Shown here: one piece after another, positions 1 through 10,318 of the stretch
Layout: every line of letters begins with the position of its first letter
Position numbering within the stretch: position 1 is the first letter of the stretch
Assembly (NCBI GenBank): GCA_951640165.1
Contig: OX621247.1
Span: forward strand, 34,446,001-34,510,000
Length of the DNA stretch: 64,000 nucleotides
Direction of reading: 5' to 3'
Source: Pseudoips prasinana
Taxonomy: Eukaryota > Arthropoda > Insecta > Lepidoptera > Nolidae
Notes under the pieces: model-generated
What the model was told of the DNA's origin: nothing
Database searches by the model: none
The model's input: the letters and a program-made list of their open reading frames with translations, nothing else
Position numbers and translations under genes: made by a program

Positions 1-38
1 CACACTCACAATCTTTCGCCTTTATAATATTAGTAGGA
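1..38 (-). mobile_element. Helitron A (Lep1-like), 5' end cut by window edge
   Basis: The reverse complement begins TCCTACTAATATTATAAAGG, the 5' terminus of the commonest short Helitron family in this window. The rest lies outside the window. The element is non-coding and non-autonomous. Confidence 0.6.
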
Positions 39-59
39 TAGTCCTTCCTAACGTTGGAT

Positions 60-600
60 GTAAAAATTTTGATCTTGTAAAAATATTACTTTGTGTATAA
101 TTACAATCTATAAACTAATTGTACTTTCTCCCGCCCGCTAACACTACACCCACCCAACCACACCGCTGTTAACAACAAATATGTTTAGCGTTCTCAAAAC
201 TTTGGAGCAGTATCAAAGCCTACCTTAATACCAAGCTACAAGCTTCCATGTGAAAAGACTGGCTTAAGTAGTTGCTAACAGATTTGGGCAAAGATAGCGG
301 TTAGGCTTTGATACTACTTAAAGTTCGATTGAGTTTTTTTGAAGGGATTCCTGAGATCATCTTGAGATAGAGGTTCAATTAGGCGGTTTAATTAACTAGT
401 CGTCTTGTTTATATGTTAACATATAAACAAGACAAATCTCAAATATAGATATGGTTATAAAACGTGTGTATTTATTCATTTTAAATCAAATTTACTGTTC
501 GTGTGGCACAGCGATCACGACAATCGGCTCATCGCTTCGTGTCCCGATTTCTTTTTCCTTCTCGCACATGACAACTATTTGTGTCACCAGTAGTATTTCG
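60..600. other. Unassigned AT-rich stretch
   Basis: No coding frame or recognised repeat over most of this stretch. There is a short palindrome near 411-434 (atatgttaacatat core with flanking gacaa/ttgtc). Weak similarity to tRNA-like SINE E occurs at about 497-585 (cgtgtggca..., cttcgtgtcccg, caactatttgtgtca). Confidence 0.4.
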
Positions 601-602
601 AC

Positions 603-985
603 TGCCTCATTGGTCTAGCGGTAGCATGTTAAACGGCAGATAATGAGAGCCTGGGTTCAAATCCCGGATTGACCAAAAAGTGATTATTGGAATTTTTCCG
701 TGAAGATAATTTCTCAGTATCACCCCGTACTCTGGGAGTTGGCGGTATTATGCACCCGTGCCTCGGAGAGCACGAATAGTCGTCGGTCCTTTACCTGACC
801 TCTTTCCGGTCGTGTCGCTAGTCGTCCCATTGAATCATGAGAGTGATGGAATTGAAAGTGCCCCTGTGTTTGCGCACACACTTGTGCACTATAATATTTC
901 CTGCGAAATTGGCTAGTCTCCATTGAGACTGGCCGCCGTGGCCAAAATTCGGTCGGAAGGACATCATCATCATGTCCTGTGTCGT
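603..985 (+). mobile_element. tRNA-derived SINE A, near full length
   Basis: A tRNA-like head carries an A-box-like segment (ggtctagcggtagcatg) and a B box (gggttcaaatccc near 653). An unrelated body of about 300 bp follows, including cctgacctctttccggtcg and gcgcacacacttgtgcact. It ends in a short (CAT)n tail near 970. It is a pol III-type retroposon and has no protein. Other copies lie at 16.5, 42.9 and 50.7 kb. The same head and body recur at each place, which is why I treat this as a SINE and not a tRNA gene. Confidence 0.8.
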
Positions 986-1040
986 TGGCTATTCTCCATT
1001 AAATTCGGCCGGGAGGAAATAATTAGATTTTATGTCAGTG

Positions 1041-1290
1041 TTATACATATATTTAAAGTACCCCGCGACAAAGAGATTAATTTCCAGCTAGGAACTTGTA
1101 TAATTATGTATCTGGTGTTGCAAGCGTCCATGGACTATGGTGATAATTATCTATATAAGTATGTATTTACAAAAGAAAAGAAGTATATGTATTATATCTG
1201 TTATCTGGTTTCTATCGTACAAGCTCTGCTTAGTCTGGGATCAGATGGCCGTGTATGAATAATGTTCCAGGATATTATTGTTATCATTAC
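1041..1290 (+). mobile_element. Mosaic of SINE E, LINE-tail and SINE C fragments
   Basis: In order: about 40 bp of the SINE E body (ttaaagtaccccgcgaca), about 25 bp resembling the jockey-like LINE 3' end (gtccatggactatggtgat), then the 3' half of SINE C (ctatataagtatgtattt to aggatattattg). None is complete, so this is a graveyard of truncated copies joined without spacers. Confidence 0.55.
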
Positions 1291-1735
1291 TCCTTATTGT
1301 AATTGTGATTCGTTGTATACGAAATAAATAATACCAAACATTTTAAGTCATAGATTGTAGAATAAAATTTGTTAGTTTTTATGGCATACCGTTGTATCAA
1401 AATAAGATTTCGTTGACTTCAAAACAAGTCGCGTAAAAGTACAATGTAGTGCAATGCTATGTGAACATTTTCTTTCTTTGATAGACTTACTGAACTACGT
1501 TACCTTTTCCTGTTACCTTTTGTGATTTACACAAAAGATTCCGACGTGAAGGCACACTAAAAAGGAATCCATGTTTGTTGTAAAACTTTCACTGTTGAGT
1601 ATTTGTAACAAACATAGCCTCTAAATTCGAAGCCTGGAGAGGTATATTTTGAACCCCTGCCACAAAAGAACGTTGTTACAAATTAAAATCCTTCCTGCTG
1701 TTAGATCATGGCTTCGATACAAATCGATATTTTTT
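1291..1735. other. Unassigned AT-rich stretch
   Basis: No frame, RNA or repeat that I recognise. Confidence 0.4.
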
Positions 1736-1806
1736 AGTGAACTTAACAATGTATTTTTTAGTGTAAAGCGCGGTGGGAGGATACCGAAAACATTTTTTTA
1801 TTTAAT

Positions 1807-2450
1807 TTAGTGCTTCTTTATTTTACGTGTGGAACCATCTGGAGCGTACACAAAAACGTTATTGGGGTTGTTTACGCGTGAAAGAGCTACGTATAGTTGA
1901 CCATGGGAAAAGCATCCAATACTTAGGTCCACCCCCGCAACGGATAATGTCTGGACCTGAGCTTTACTAATCGTCATGGCATAACAGAGACTGACTGGGA
2001 ATTGCACTCGTTTGAAAGAGAAAGGAAAGTTTTTAGGAATTATAGGTATCCTTGGAATAAAAACAATATCACCGGCGCCGCAACCTGTTAATATTTCAGC
2101 TTCGATAATGTTGCAGATTTGTGACTTTGAGCCGAGTGCCGTTACAAAGTTTGGGAGGACATTAATTTCTGAGGAGAATGATTGGTACACCAATTTTTAA
2201 AACTATTTTGTGGGCTGAAGGCTGAAAGTCCGGGCGTGCTGAGGGAATCCAAAAATTCTACCGGGTAGTGCGTGACGTTATCTTCTTCCATAAATGTATT
2301 TATTGAGCTATGTTCTCTACTATTACCGGACGCATGACTCAATATTTTGAAATTAATTGCCGCAGCTTGGTCATTGTGGGGAGTCAAAATAGCTCGCTGA
2401 CATAGCCAAGAACCGGCTTGATTTCCCATGTTTGTGGTATCTCCGTACAC
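1807..2450 (-). pseudogene. Helitron PIF1-like helicase, C-terminal part (frameshifted)
   Basis: Two overlapping frames together give the C-terminal third of a Helitron Rep/helicase. The upstream frame (2450-2142) has WLCQRAILTPHNDQAAAIN and NYPVEFLDS-like segments. The downstream frame (2193-1807) has AEILTGCGAGDIVFIPRIP, the helicase motif V region AMTISKAQVQTL and motif VI GQLYVALSRV, then FVYAPDGS. The frame changes near 2190, so the gene is broken. Motif V has Val where Helitrons usually have Gly (SQGQT), and motif VI has Leu where Cys is usual. Known role of the family: unwinding DNA in rolling-circle transposition. This copy should be inactive. Confidence 0.85.
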
Positions 2451-2551
2451 AGAAGAAATTAGCTCTTGCTGTGGTGTAACCTAAGAACAGAGATTACCAA
2501 TCAAAATAACTTTTCCATCTTCTTGTACGGGGTATGTGCCATCGCCTATTT

Positions 2552-2995
2552 TTAACAATAAAAAACTCCTGTGCCTTTTCGCAGCCTCTGACTGATCGGG
2601 TTCCCTCCTATACTTATAACTATCGTTTGAATAGCCAATAAGGACCTGTTGTGACAATTTTCACGTACCCTGTCAGTAATTTGTCCATCAGTATTTAGTT
2701 GTACATGTCTCATAAAATCTTCAGCAAACTTGTCATGGTACTTTTGCCATAACTGTTTAGCGTCCGATAACGCACAAAAGGTCAGTAAGATGGCAAACAA
2801 ATGTCGCAAGCGATGTGGACTATCGCTCACGCATGCTTCCGCTAGAGCGTCATCCCAATGCTTACCTCCAACTAATAAATGGCGTGCTCTGCAAGCGGCC
2901 TGGTATGTGGGATGTTCAATATCATCCACTTTACGGCGCTCAGCAAAAGACGTAGGTCCTCGCTCTACATGGATCAGACTGTGGGATGAACTCAC
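2552..2995 (-). pseudogene. Helitron helicase, central part
   Basis: The frame reads through HVERGPTSFAERRKVDDIEH, YQAACRARHLL, DDALAEACVSDSP and LRHLFAILLTFC, a pattern characteristic of the region between the Rep and helicase cores of Helitron proteins. It sits upstream (minus strand) of the C-terminal part at 2450-1807, in the expected order, but the Walker A/B region that should lie between them is missing. The reading frame is intact over 147 codons, with no credible start of its own. Confidence 0.75.
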
Positions 2996-3216
2996 ACGTG
3001 AGCACGCGACGTGAACCTGCCCGCCTTCCTCAAGTCAATTCCAGCTAACGTAAGTATTTTAAACTGAAAAGGGAGATCATTTGGCACTAACGGAATACGT
3101 GACACGAACACTGCTTCTCCCTGGGCGGATCCAGGCATAATAGTAGACTCTATAACACGATGCAAAGTTTTGACTTGAAGTCTCACAACCATTATAGGTA
3201 TACCCACACGCAACAT
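2992..3216 (-). pseudogene. Second Helitron helicase C-terminal fragment, out of order
   Basis: This frame contains VIESTIMPGSAQGEAVFVSR and IPLVPNDLPFQFK followed by LAGIDLRKA. That is the same C-terminal region found at 2193-1807, but it lies upstream of the central part. The motif V segment has been deleted (FQFK joins LAGIDL directly). In another frame the end reads VHVACSRV (motif VI) and runs straight into the central fragment at 2995. The arrangement is therefore C-terminus, centre, C-terminus, which is a composite of two copies or a rearrangement. Confidence 0.7.
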
Positions 3217-3655
3217 ACATCCCCTATTATGCGCCCTTAGGAGTGGAAATTCCTAAAATCCTGAAATACATATTTTTTATTTTTAACGGAAAGGCCAAAT
3301 ACCAATTTTCATGCTTTTCACATAAAAAATTATACACTTTTCATACAAACTTACATCCCCTATTTGACGCCCTTGGGGTGGAATTTCCAAAAATTCTAAA
3401 ATATTTATTTTTATTTTTGGCTGAACTACTAAATATCAGTTTCAATGCCTTTAACTTCAAAATCTTTCATTATCTTTCATTCTCTGTTTTACCCCTTTAG
3501 GGTTAGTATTTCCAAAAACCCCTTCCTTAGTGAATGCATACGTCATAAAAAGTATCTACCGGCAAAATTTCAAGTCTCTAACCCCAGCCGTTCAGGCTGT
3601 GCGTTGATATGTCAGTAAGTCAGTTTCCTCTTTTACATAGGTAGGTATATAGATT
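3210..3655 (-). repeat. Helitron-associated tandem repeat, about 136-bp period
   Basis: The motif acatcccctatt..cgccctt.gg.gtggaatttcc..aaat occurs at 3217 and 3353 (period 136) and, degraded, near 3489. The stretch ends with tcagtaagtcagtttcc, commonly seen at ends of lepidopteran Helitron copies. It flanks the helicase fragments and probably belongs to the same element. The plus-strand frame at 3243-3500 is not credible as a gene. Confidence 0.55.
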
Positions 3656-3789
3656 TGTGCTGAGAAAATTATGAGAGACCGGGTTAATTTACTACATTCA
3701 AATACATTCAATCGGACAGGCTCAATAAAATTCGAATCGTCTGTACATTCGCGTTACAAACAATCGACAGCACAAACTTTCGATTGATT

Positions 3790-4345
3790 GACATTATAAT
3801 TTAAAATTAAATTATAACAAATCCAACCATGTACATAATTCAATTTGCCCAAAGAATACAGAATATTTTAAAAACCAATTTTGGACAACGACATACTTCT
3901 AGCCAACCAAGACCTTATTTCGAAACAATTCGGAACATTCTAAGCCCTACGTAACTCATGCAATTAGCAAACACGGGCAAATCTTAATACCGCGGGTCAA
4001 AAGCAATTCACAACGACATCTATCGAAATAAATATCAACTATAAAGCACAACGACATGTATCGAAATAAAAATCAACTATCAATAATTTAAAATGAAATT
4101 ATAACAAATCCAAACTTCTACATAATTCAATTTGCCCAAAGAAAACAGATTTTTTTAATAACCAATTTTGGACAACGACATACTTCTAGGCAGCCAAGAC
4201 CTTATTTCGAAACAATTCAGAACATTAAAAACCCTACGTAACTCATGCAATCAGCAAACACGGGCAAATTTAACACCGCGAGTCAAAAGAAATACACAAC
4301 GACATCTATCGAAACAAAAATCAACTATCAACCTGGTTCATTCAG
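3790..4345. repeat. Tandem duplication, 287-bp period, two copies
   Basis: The block starting aattataacaaatccaa at about 3810 recurs at 4097. Both copies hold caatttgcccaaag, accaattttggacaacgaca, ccttatttcgaaacaattc, cctacgtaactcatgcaat and cacaacgacatctatcgaaa in the same order. The last motif is further repeated at 4050 and 4370. It is non-coding. Divergence of a few percent suggests an older local duplication. Confidence 0.75.
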
Positions 4346-4439
4346 AAAAGAGATGTCATAATATGCACAAAGACATCTATCGGACAGTTTAGTTCAACTA
4401 TAAACATTAGTTCATCTTGAAGTACCGAAATGTGTGTTA

Positions 4440-4760
4440 TTTTTCTCCATGATTACTTTAAAATCTAATATCTTTTGATAGACTGAACCGATTGCAATAA
4501 AACAAAAACTAAATGTTACCTCAAGTTACGCTCAATCGTTGTGTATAAAAGTTATCTACATTGCTTTCGTATATTTTACGTGATACCCGAACATATAAAC
4601 AGACAAACAGACAAAAATTCTAAAAATGTTTCCAGCATTTTTGGAATTTTTGTCTGGGTTCTATTGGTTGTCCTTTAATACCCTGGCTATTTTTTTTTGA
4701 ATTTTCTTTTCATGTACAAAAATGATTTTTCTACAGATTTATTATATGTATAGATATAGA
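4440..4760 (-). mobile_element. Degraded Helitron-like repeat
   Basis: It has the arrangement seen in Helitron B: ..aaacagacaaaaattct near 4600 and a terminus ttattatatgtatagat near 4737-4756, whose reverse complement starts ATCTATACATATAATAAA. A local hairpin (arms acaaaaattc.aaaaatg / catttttggaatttttgt) lies at about 4611-4653. The CTAG end is not evident. Confidence 0.4.
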
Positions 4761-4934
4761 TTCTAACACGTTCTAACTTCAAATCCTATGTCCACCTATT
4801 TTAGACGAATAAAAAGAGATTATAGTTCTTAACTCTCAAAAGAGGTTCTATAGGAAAGCAATATCATTACAATCTATCACAAGACCAATGAGGCTGGAAA
4901 AAATTACAACTACTGTGTTACAAATTAAGTGAAT

Positions 4935-5190
4935 GACGGGCCTATTGCCGTGGTTGGCAAATGCTTGCTCTTCACGCGAAGTCGTGGGTTCGATTCCCAC
5001 CCAGGACAGACTGGTGTGCATGAACATGTCTGTTCGTCCCAAGACTGGGTGTTATAAATAAAAATAAATGTTTTTATTTCGGATAACAATACAGATCCAT
5101 ATTATTATCTATATAAGTATGTATTTACTAATGAAAAATAGTATATCAGTTATCTGGTTTCTAATAATGTCCCAAGATATAATTTTTTTT
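4935..5190 (+). mobile_element. tRNA-derived SINE C
   Basis: The tRNA-like head has a clear B box (gtgggttcgattcccaccc, 4983-5001). It is followed by the family body with tctgttcg and gactgggtgttat. The 3' half is shortened and diverged, ending around caagatataattttttttt. The minus-strand frame here is only a shadow of the SINE. Confidence 0.7.
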
Positions 5191-5810
5191 TATTGTATTA
5201 CTTCAAACATGTTTTGACAATTAACAAGCGCTTTTTTAACGTCTACCTTTTTTATTTATTTATTATTATTTTATAAAATGTTAAAAAGTGAGCCATAAAA
5301 GAATATTTAGAACGCAATTTTTGCGAAAATGTACAAGTCTAACTAATTTGAGTTAATGTTTAGTATTTACGGGCAATGTGCGGCCTCTGTGTTTCAACAC
5401 GCAATTGGGCGAGTGTTATAAATAGGTTGGTATAATACAGGCTGAACAAAATTAAATAAACTTAAACCATTCCACATCGCTGGATCCACAAACACATTAG
5501 ATATTCTGCTTACATAAACATATATTCCAAAGAATATAAATTAACTAGAACACTTGTCAAAATTTGCACTAGCTAGCTTTCTGTCTACCCTTATCACGTA
5601 AGGGGTAGAAAAAGAGGGGGGTGTATATCAAACGAATCGCGTATTCAGTGTTCTGGAAAATGCTAAAGTTGCTGAAACAACAAACCTTTAGCAGCTATTC
5701 TGATAAAGATTTGGGTTCACATGGAATAACGTAAAGTACCTAACGTGACACCAGTTGCACTTATTTGGCCGGAGATTACCGAGGTTCATCACCTAGATTC
5801 AACATCTATC
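5191..5810. other. Mostly unassigned; LINE 3' UTR scrap at 5205-5262
   Basis: About 55 bp at 5205-5262 (acatgttttgacaatt..aagcgcttttttaacgtctac) match the LINE 3' UTR family seen at 8.6, 32.5 and 33.9 kb. I see nothing supportable in the rest. Confidence 0.4.
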
Positions 5811-5814
5811 AGTG

Positions 5815-5925
5815 ACCTGGTGGTCTTTTGGTTAGTGACCCTAACTGTTAGACCAGAGGTCGTGGATTCGAGCCCTACTTAGGACAAATCTTTGTACGAT
5901 GAGCACTATTATCCGGTATGACATG
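5815..5925 (+). mobile_element. SINE C head fragment
   Basis: tRNA-like start with B box gtggattcgagccctac. It is truncated after about 105 bp and joined to a LINE 3' end. Confidence 0.55.
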
Positions 5926-6066
5926 GCAATCTTGAAGAAGCGAGCCTATTCTTTTCTTAAAGGCCGGCAACGCACTTGCAGCTCCTCAGGTGTTGCGAAT
6001 GTCCATGGGCGGCGGTGATCACTTACCATCAGGTGACCCACTTGCTCGTTTGCCATCTTATTATAT
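5926..6066 (+). mobile_element. Jockey-like LINE 3' end fragment
   Basis: It contains aaaggccggcaacgcacttg, gtccatgggcggcggtgatc and acttaccatcaggtgacc, a 3' end found in three or more copies here (54.5, 55.6 and, degraded, 63.4 kb). At 54.5 kb the same sequence is the end of a C-terminal reverse-transcriptase frame, so it is LINE-derived. Confidence 0.6.
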
Positions 6067-6079
6067 ATATATAAAAAAA

Positions 6080-6190
6080 AAAAATATTACACAGACAAGT
6101 TGTACAAGAGGCGGTGTTATTGCATAAAGCGATCTCTTCCAGACAATTTTAGGCTGGATAGGAGCTGAACAATAACTAATAGCAGTATGT
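6080..6190 (-). mobile_element. LINE 3' UTR fragment (gcgatctcttccagacaa family)
   Basis: gcgatctcttccagacaa and ggataggagctgaac match longer copies at 9.15-9.44 and 44.14-44.46 kb. The AATAAA signal on the reverse strand of those copies fixes the orientation. Confidence 0.5.
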
Positions 6191-6198
6191 GTGCAACC

Positions 6199-6302
6199 AG
6201 AGATATACCAAAATTGTGGTTTTGGTATATCTCTTGTTTTTTAATTTATTAAAAATATCATTATACTTATGGATACATAATTATAATGATATTTTTAATA
6301 AA
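6199..6302. repeat. Two adjacent hairpins
   Basis: Hairpin 1: gagatataccaaaa / ttttggtatatctc (14-bp arms). Hairpin 2: 21-bp perfect arms at 6245-6265 and 6282-6302 around a 16-bp loop. The long frames on both strands through this region follow from its palindromic AT content. Confidence 0.7.
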
Positions 6303-6527
6303 TTTACTGTCAAAAATGAAGGAAATAAAGGAAAAATGTATTTAGGAATATTTTTTTTAAAGATAAAGCCTGCATATAAGTATGTTTGTATAAGTATGCA
6401 ATATATAAGTATATTTTCCTTATCTTTTTGCAATAATACAGGCTCCGCCTTCGGACGCGGGTAATTCGATTTAGGTTTTTTTTTGCCTATTTTATCGCTT
6501 GTAAACAGTTTCACTCAGCAGTCCATA

Positions 6528-6745
6528 TATAAGGTATCAATGAGGTAAAGCACCTAGATATGCGGTTAGTCTATAGATAGGTAACCGTCAAAGAGTTTTA
6601 ATTTAAAGAGTCTCCATACTACGCAAGGCACGTCAAGCTGCCAGTCCCGGTTGTTGTCGTTAGACGACAGTCGCTAAGCCATGTCAGTGACCTACTGGGC
6701 GGCTTGAACAACACCAGAGTACCTCTGCCCATAAGATACAGAAAG
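6528..6745 (+). mobile_element. 5S-rRNA-derived SINE D, degraded
   Basis: aatgaggtaaagcacctaga and ctatagataggtaaccg correspond to the 5S-like head. The body (ggcacgtcaagctg, gggcggcttgaacaac, ctctgcccataag) is as in the better copies at 18.7 and 24.4 kb. Confidence 0.65.
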
Positions 6746-7078
6746 AAGAAGCAGTGTAAAGCTCCAAGGCTGAAAACGTAATGTAAAAACAAAAGTGGTT
6801 TCAGTACAAATAACTTTTGTGATAATTGGTTTTCTCAGCTGTTCGGAGACTTTGATATTACCGATATCGCTAACCATAAACGGTGCTCCAACTTAGGTTC
6901 ACACATTAAATGTGATTTTGTTCCCCAAATTTCCAATACTTGAATATTATTCTTTTCATTGCGTGACTTTTTAAAGCTTTGAGGACACGTTCGGGCGTCG
7001 GTCATATTAATAGTACTTACTTTTTATTGTTCAGATCTGTTAGGTTTTCCTTCATATCTTTTCAATGTATTTAATATA
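6746..7078. other. Unassigned stretch
   Basis: No recognisable repeat or frame. Confidence 0.35.
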
Positions 7079-7367
7079 ATAATATACATATAATAGAATC
7101 GTAGTAAAGTCAAAATTGTACATTGAATATTTTTTTTAAAGGATATTTGGGGCGTTATCTAAATTCGATACCGAAGCCAAAAATATAGTTATTTGGAATT
7201 TTTGTCTGTTTGTCTGTATGTATGTCCGGGCTAAACTCAAAAAGCACTACATGGATTTACTTCAAATTTTGCATGAATATAATTGAGAGGGTCGGGTCAA
7301 CATATAGGCTACATATTATCACGCTATCTCCTACGGGCTAGGAGCTGTGTTAATTTATAAAGTGCTA
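7079..7367 (+). mobile_element. Helitron B, eroded copy
   Basis: It shares tacatataataga.tcgtag, caaaattgtacattgaatat, tttttgtctgttt and acatataggctacatatt with the two better copies (45.6 and 59.8 kb, opposite strand). The 3' end has CTAG but has lost most of the GC hairpin. Confidence 0.6.
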
Positions 7368-7545
7368 GTCATTAAATACATTGAACAAATGGAAATCCGT
7401 TATCTCTGCCTACCCATCTGGTCTGGTCTGAGTCAGTCAGAGCATGAGAATGTGTACTAGGTAGATAAAAGGTAATTTCACCTTGCTAGTTAAACGGAGT
7501 AATTGGTATATTTTTTATGGCGTTTGCAGTATGCTCTTAAGTAAA

Positions 7546-7789
7546 ATAATAATAATATCCTGGGACATTATCCACACACAGCCAACTGATCCCAAACTAA
7601 GCAGAGCTTGTACTATGCTGACCAGACTAATATACTACATATACAAGTAATTATTTTGTAAGTACATACTTGTATAGATAATCACACCCAGACTCAGGAC
7701 TAACACACCAAATATCTGTCCTCGGTGGGAATCGAACCCACGACCTGCTCCGAGCAAGGCAAGTGTCAACCAACCACGACAACCGGCCA
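7546..7789 (-). mobile_element. tRNA-derived SINE C, full length
   Basis: On the minus strand: tRNA-like head, B box (gtgggttcgattcccacc), middle section with gagtctgggtgtgattatc, 3' half with acaagctctgcttagtttgg, and a tail of TATT repeats. It is the best reference copy of family C in this window. Confidence 0.8.
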
Positions 7790-7851
7790 GCCATAATATG
7801 ATTAAAGAAACAAGAAATATAGAATTAGATATCGATAATCACACTATCACA

Positions 7852-8038
7852 TCACACTAATATTATAAAGGCGAAAGTTGAAAGTTTTGTCAATGTTTGC
7901 CTATGTTTGTTACTTCTTCACGTCTAAATGGCTTAAGCAATTTTAATAAAATTTCGTATAGAGTTAGCTGACACCCTAGATTAACACAGGATATCATTTA
8001 TAAAGTTGAACGCGGGTAAAACCGCGGGGCATAGCTAG
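7852..8038 (+). mobile_element. Helitron A, complete
   Basis: It starts TCACACTAATATTATAAAGG and ends with a hairpin (gcgggtaaaaccgc) 11 bp before CTAG. The ends are TC and CTRR as required for Helitrons, with no terminal inverted repeats. About 187 bp and non-coding. Confidence 0.8.
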
Positions 8039-8039
8039 T

Positions 8040-8550
8040 AGTATATAAAATGAACAATAGAGTACTTAATTCTGTAGGTAGGCATCCTGAGAACAAATAA
8101 TAGTCTGACATGTACATTATAACTTCTATAGGTACTTGAATACAAAAGCCGTTTCCAACAATTTGACATATTTTGTTCCCTTTCATCTTGGACTTTTTGT
8201 TACGTTCTTAACATAGGTCACAATACATACAGTATATATATGTATATAAAACTGTCACGTAATTCTATCGCTGAACATGAAGCTGATTGAACATGCTAAT
8301 CACAGATAGTGGGAGCATTGGTTCAAATGCTCAACTGGGCCGTGTTGAAACCGGTAGTAGAGACACCCGCTGAGTTTGTTTCGCTGGGTCTTCTCAGTTG
8401 GGGCGCATTGGATCCGGTGGTAGCATTAAAGCGCGACCGTAGTTAACACAAGGTCCGCCATAATAATAACATTTAATCCGTTCCTTAATATAGACAGAAC
8501 CATTCAGACAATATGTAGTAAAATATAGCTTTGAAATATTAAAAAAAAAA
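8040..8550. other. Mostly unassigned; dispersed-repeat scrap at 8320-8530
   Basis: About 200 bp (ggccgtgttgaaaccggtag, ctgagtttgtttcgctggg, gacagaaccattcagac) is distantly matched at 63.59-63.70 kb. I do not know the family. Confidence 0.35.
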
Positions 8551-8554
8551 ATGA

Positions 8555-8783
8555 TAATTAAACCTACACATGATCCTTGACAATAACTTAATTTAAGTTA
8601 GTTAAATATCGTTACTGTTATAAAATAAATCTTATTGTAAATTATTTCCTACAATCCGTGTACCTAAATATCTATATGTACCTAGAAATAATTATAAATT
8701 AGTTATATATTACTACGAACATGTTCTGACTTATTACAAGCGCTTTTTTAAAGTCTACGTGAATAAAATCCTTTTTTTTGGTT
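8555..8783 (+). mobile_element. LINE 3' UTR fragment with polyadenylation signal
   Basis: It holds ttgacaataactt, cctaaatatctatatg, acatgttctgact and aagcgcttttttaaagtcta, ending gaataaaatcctttttttt. The same sequence is at 33.8 kb (plus) and 32.4 kb (minus). The AATAAA plus T/A-rich end indicates the 3' terminus of a retroposed transcript. Confidence 0.6.
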
Positions 8784-9002
8784 TAAATTTATTTATTTAA
8801 TCAAGGACCAGGCGAAAAATTATACTTAAGATTTCTATAAAGAAACATTCTAATTAGCAGCCCTGAGTCAAACAGCTGGTGGTGCTCACCCCGTACCTCA
8901 GAGACCAAAAAGTACCTAGAACCTATACTTAACCTTTCTCCCAAGTGGTAACTGGATAGAGAGTGTAAAAAATAGAAGTGTAGTTTACGCCCGGGCATAT
9001 TA

Positions 9003-9152
9003 ATTACTTACTTATCATGTGGGCAGTGGTTACGTAGTTAGGCCTCTGACATGGCTTAACGACTGTTACCTAATGGCTAAAACCGGGACCGACAACATAA
9101 CGTGCCCTCCGAAGCACGGAGACACTCAGAAATTAAACCACTTTAGCAGTCA
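9003..9152 (-). mobile_element. 5S-derived SINE D, 3' part
   Basis: The minus strand carries the body from ttaatttctgagtgtct through cgtgcttcgga to accactgccca. The 5S-like head is missing. Confidence 0.6.
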
Positions 9153-9440
9153 TCCATATATGGATATGGAATACTCTTTATTGTACACACTCAGACAGAA
9201 AGGGAATACACTGGGTATAATATAAAGAACATAAGGTACAATGGGCGGTCTTATCGCCTTAAGCGATCTCTTCCAGAAGACCTTTGGATGGATAGGAACT
9301 GAAAGTAAAGTAAACAGTAGCAGGAGTGCAACAAATAAATTATACTAAGGAACTATGATAAATATATTGCATACCAAAAACTTAGTATGACTTCACAATT
9401 AACGTATGTTAATAAACATATCATACACTAATTATATATA
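9153..9440 (-). mobile_element. LINE 3' UTR fragment
   Basis: Nearly the same 290 bp occurs at 44.14-44.46 kb. On the minus strand it ends in AATAAAGAGTATTCC. Shared marks include gggcggtcttatcgccttaa and gcaacaaataaattatac. No coding sequence remains. Confidence 0.65.
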
Positions 9441-9477
9441 TATACATACAGACATATATATGACAATAATAAATACG

Positions 9478-9700
9478 GACATATCAGTCGGCCATGTTTC
9501 TAGAAAACAAAACCGATAGATAATACCTACATCCTCCGGAAGGGTGTTAGCAAGGGTATTCTAAATTTGATCTGCCAGCGTGTATCGTTCGTAGCTTAAC
9601 GCAGAACGCCTACCCCGGATTGGTAGATAGTGCAGGTTCGAGACCCGCCGGACGATCAAATTTATGATTTCCCATTTTTGAGATTAAATAAATATATAAA
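9478..9700 (+). mobile_element. Repeat family G (tRNA-like box)
   Basis: It contains gatctgccagcgtg, ccccggattggtagatag and a B-box-like segment caggttcgagacccgcc, then tttcccatttttgagatta. Copies are at 23.2-23.4 (inverted) and 23.5 kb. Probably a SINE; the A box is not convincing. Confidence 0.5.
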
Positions 9701-9895
9701 TAATATATTCAAGTGTAAGAAATTATGACCATAGATAGTGATGGTGTAGTCCATCTATGGACATCTATGGAAGCCTAGTTGCTTGACCTCACCAATCGGA
9801 CGGTGAGAGCATCTGGCTATGGGTGCCCGGGCATATTGAAACATGGTAATAATAATGTCCTTTATGTCCGTGTGTCCGTGTCGTTATTGAACAGT

Positions 9896-10135
9896 CTGAC
9901 TATGTGGCTGACGGCGGCGGATATCGCCCCATCTCATCCCGTGGGGGCAAAGAAGTTGCCCCGAAGGAATATCTACCGGAGAACGGACAGCAGCGTTACT
10001 TTGTGTACTATGACCATCATACTGCGATCACCAACTCGTCTGCCAAGCATGGCGGTTTTGGCATATCCCCCTAAATTATGGATACAGTTCCTTTGGGGAG
10101 GCCTTTGTCCAGCTGTGGACGTCATATGGCTGATA
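9896..10135 (+). mobile_element. Short retroelement F (RTE-tailed), best copy
   Basis: Contains ccccatctcatcccgtg, ggaatatctaccggagaacg, tatgaccatcatactgcgat and a 3' end tttggggaggcctttgtcca..gtggacgtca..tggctgatatgat. That 3' end of about 45 bp is shared with the RTE-like LINE tails in the window, so F may be a SINE moved by that LINE. No open frame is conserved between copies. Confidence 0.6.
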
Positions 10136-10137
10136 TG

Positions 10138-10316
10138 ATAATAATAATAATATCTAGGGACAATGTCACGGATAGCTTGTACTATGGGTACCAGGCGACG
10201 ATATACATACTTATATAGATAGATAAATACTTATATACATAGAAAACATCCATGACTCAGAAACAAATATTCGTGCTCATCACACAAATATTTGCACTTA
10301 CCGGGATTCGAACAAG
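10138..10316 (-). mobile_element. SINE B, lacking its tRNA head
   Basis: The 3' body and (TAA)n tail abut element F. It breaks off at gggattcgaac where the B box begins. Confidence 0.7.
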
Positions 10317-10318
10317 GT

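Noticed and set aside
603..680. Functional tRNA gene
   Set aside because: A and B boxes are present but no cloverleaf-compatible acceptor pairing is evident, and the same head is joined to the same SINE body at other loci.
923..1258. 111-codon plus-strand frame
   Set aside because: It spans the end of SINE A and fragments of three other repeats.
2012..3014. Plus-strand frames at 2012-2200 and 2730-3014
   Set aside because: Antisense to the Helitron helicase pieces.
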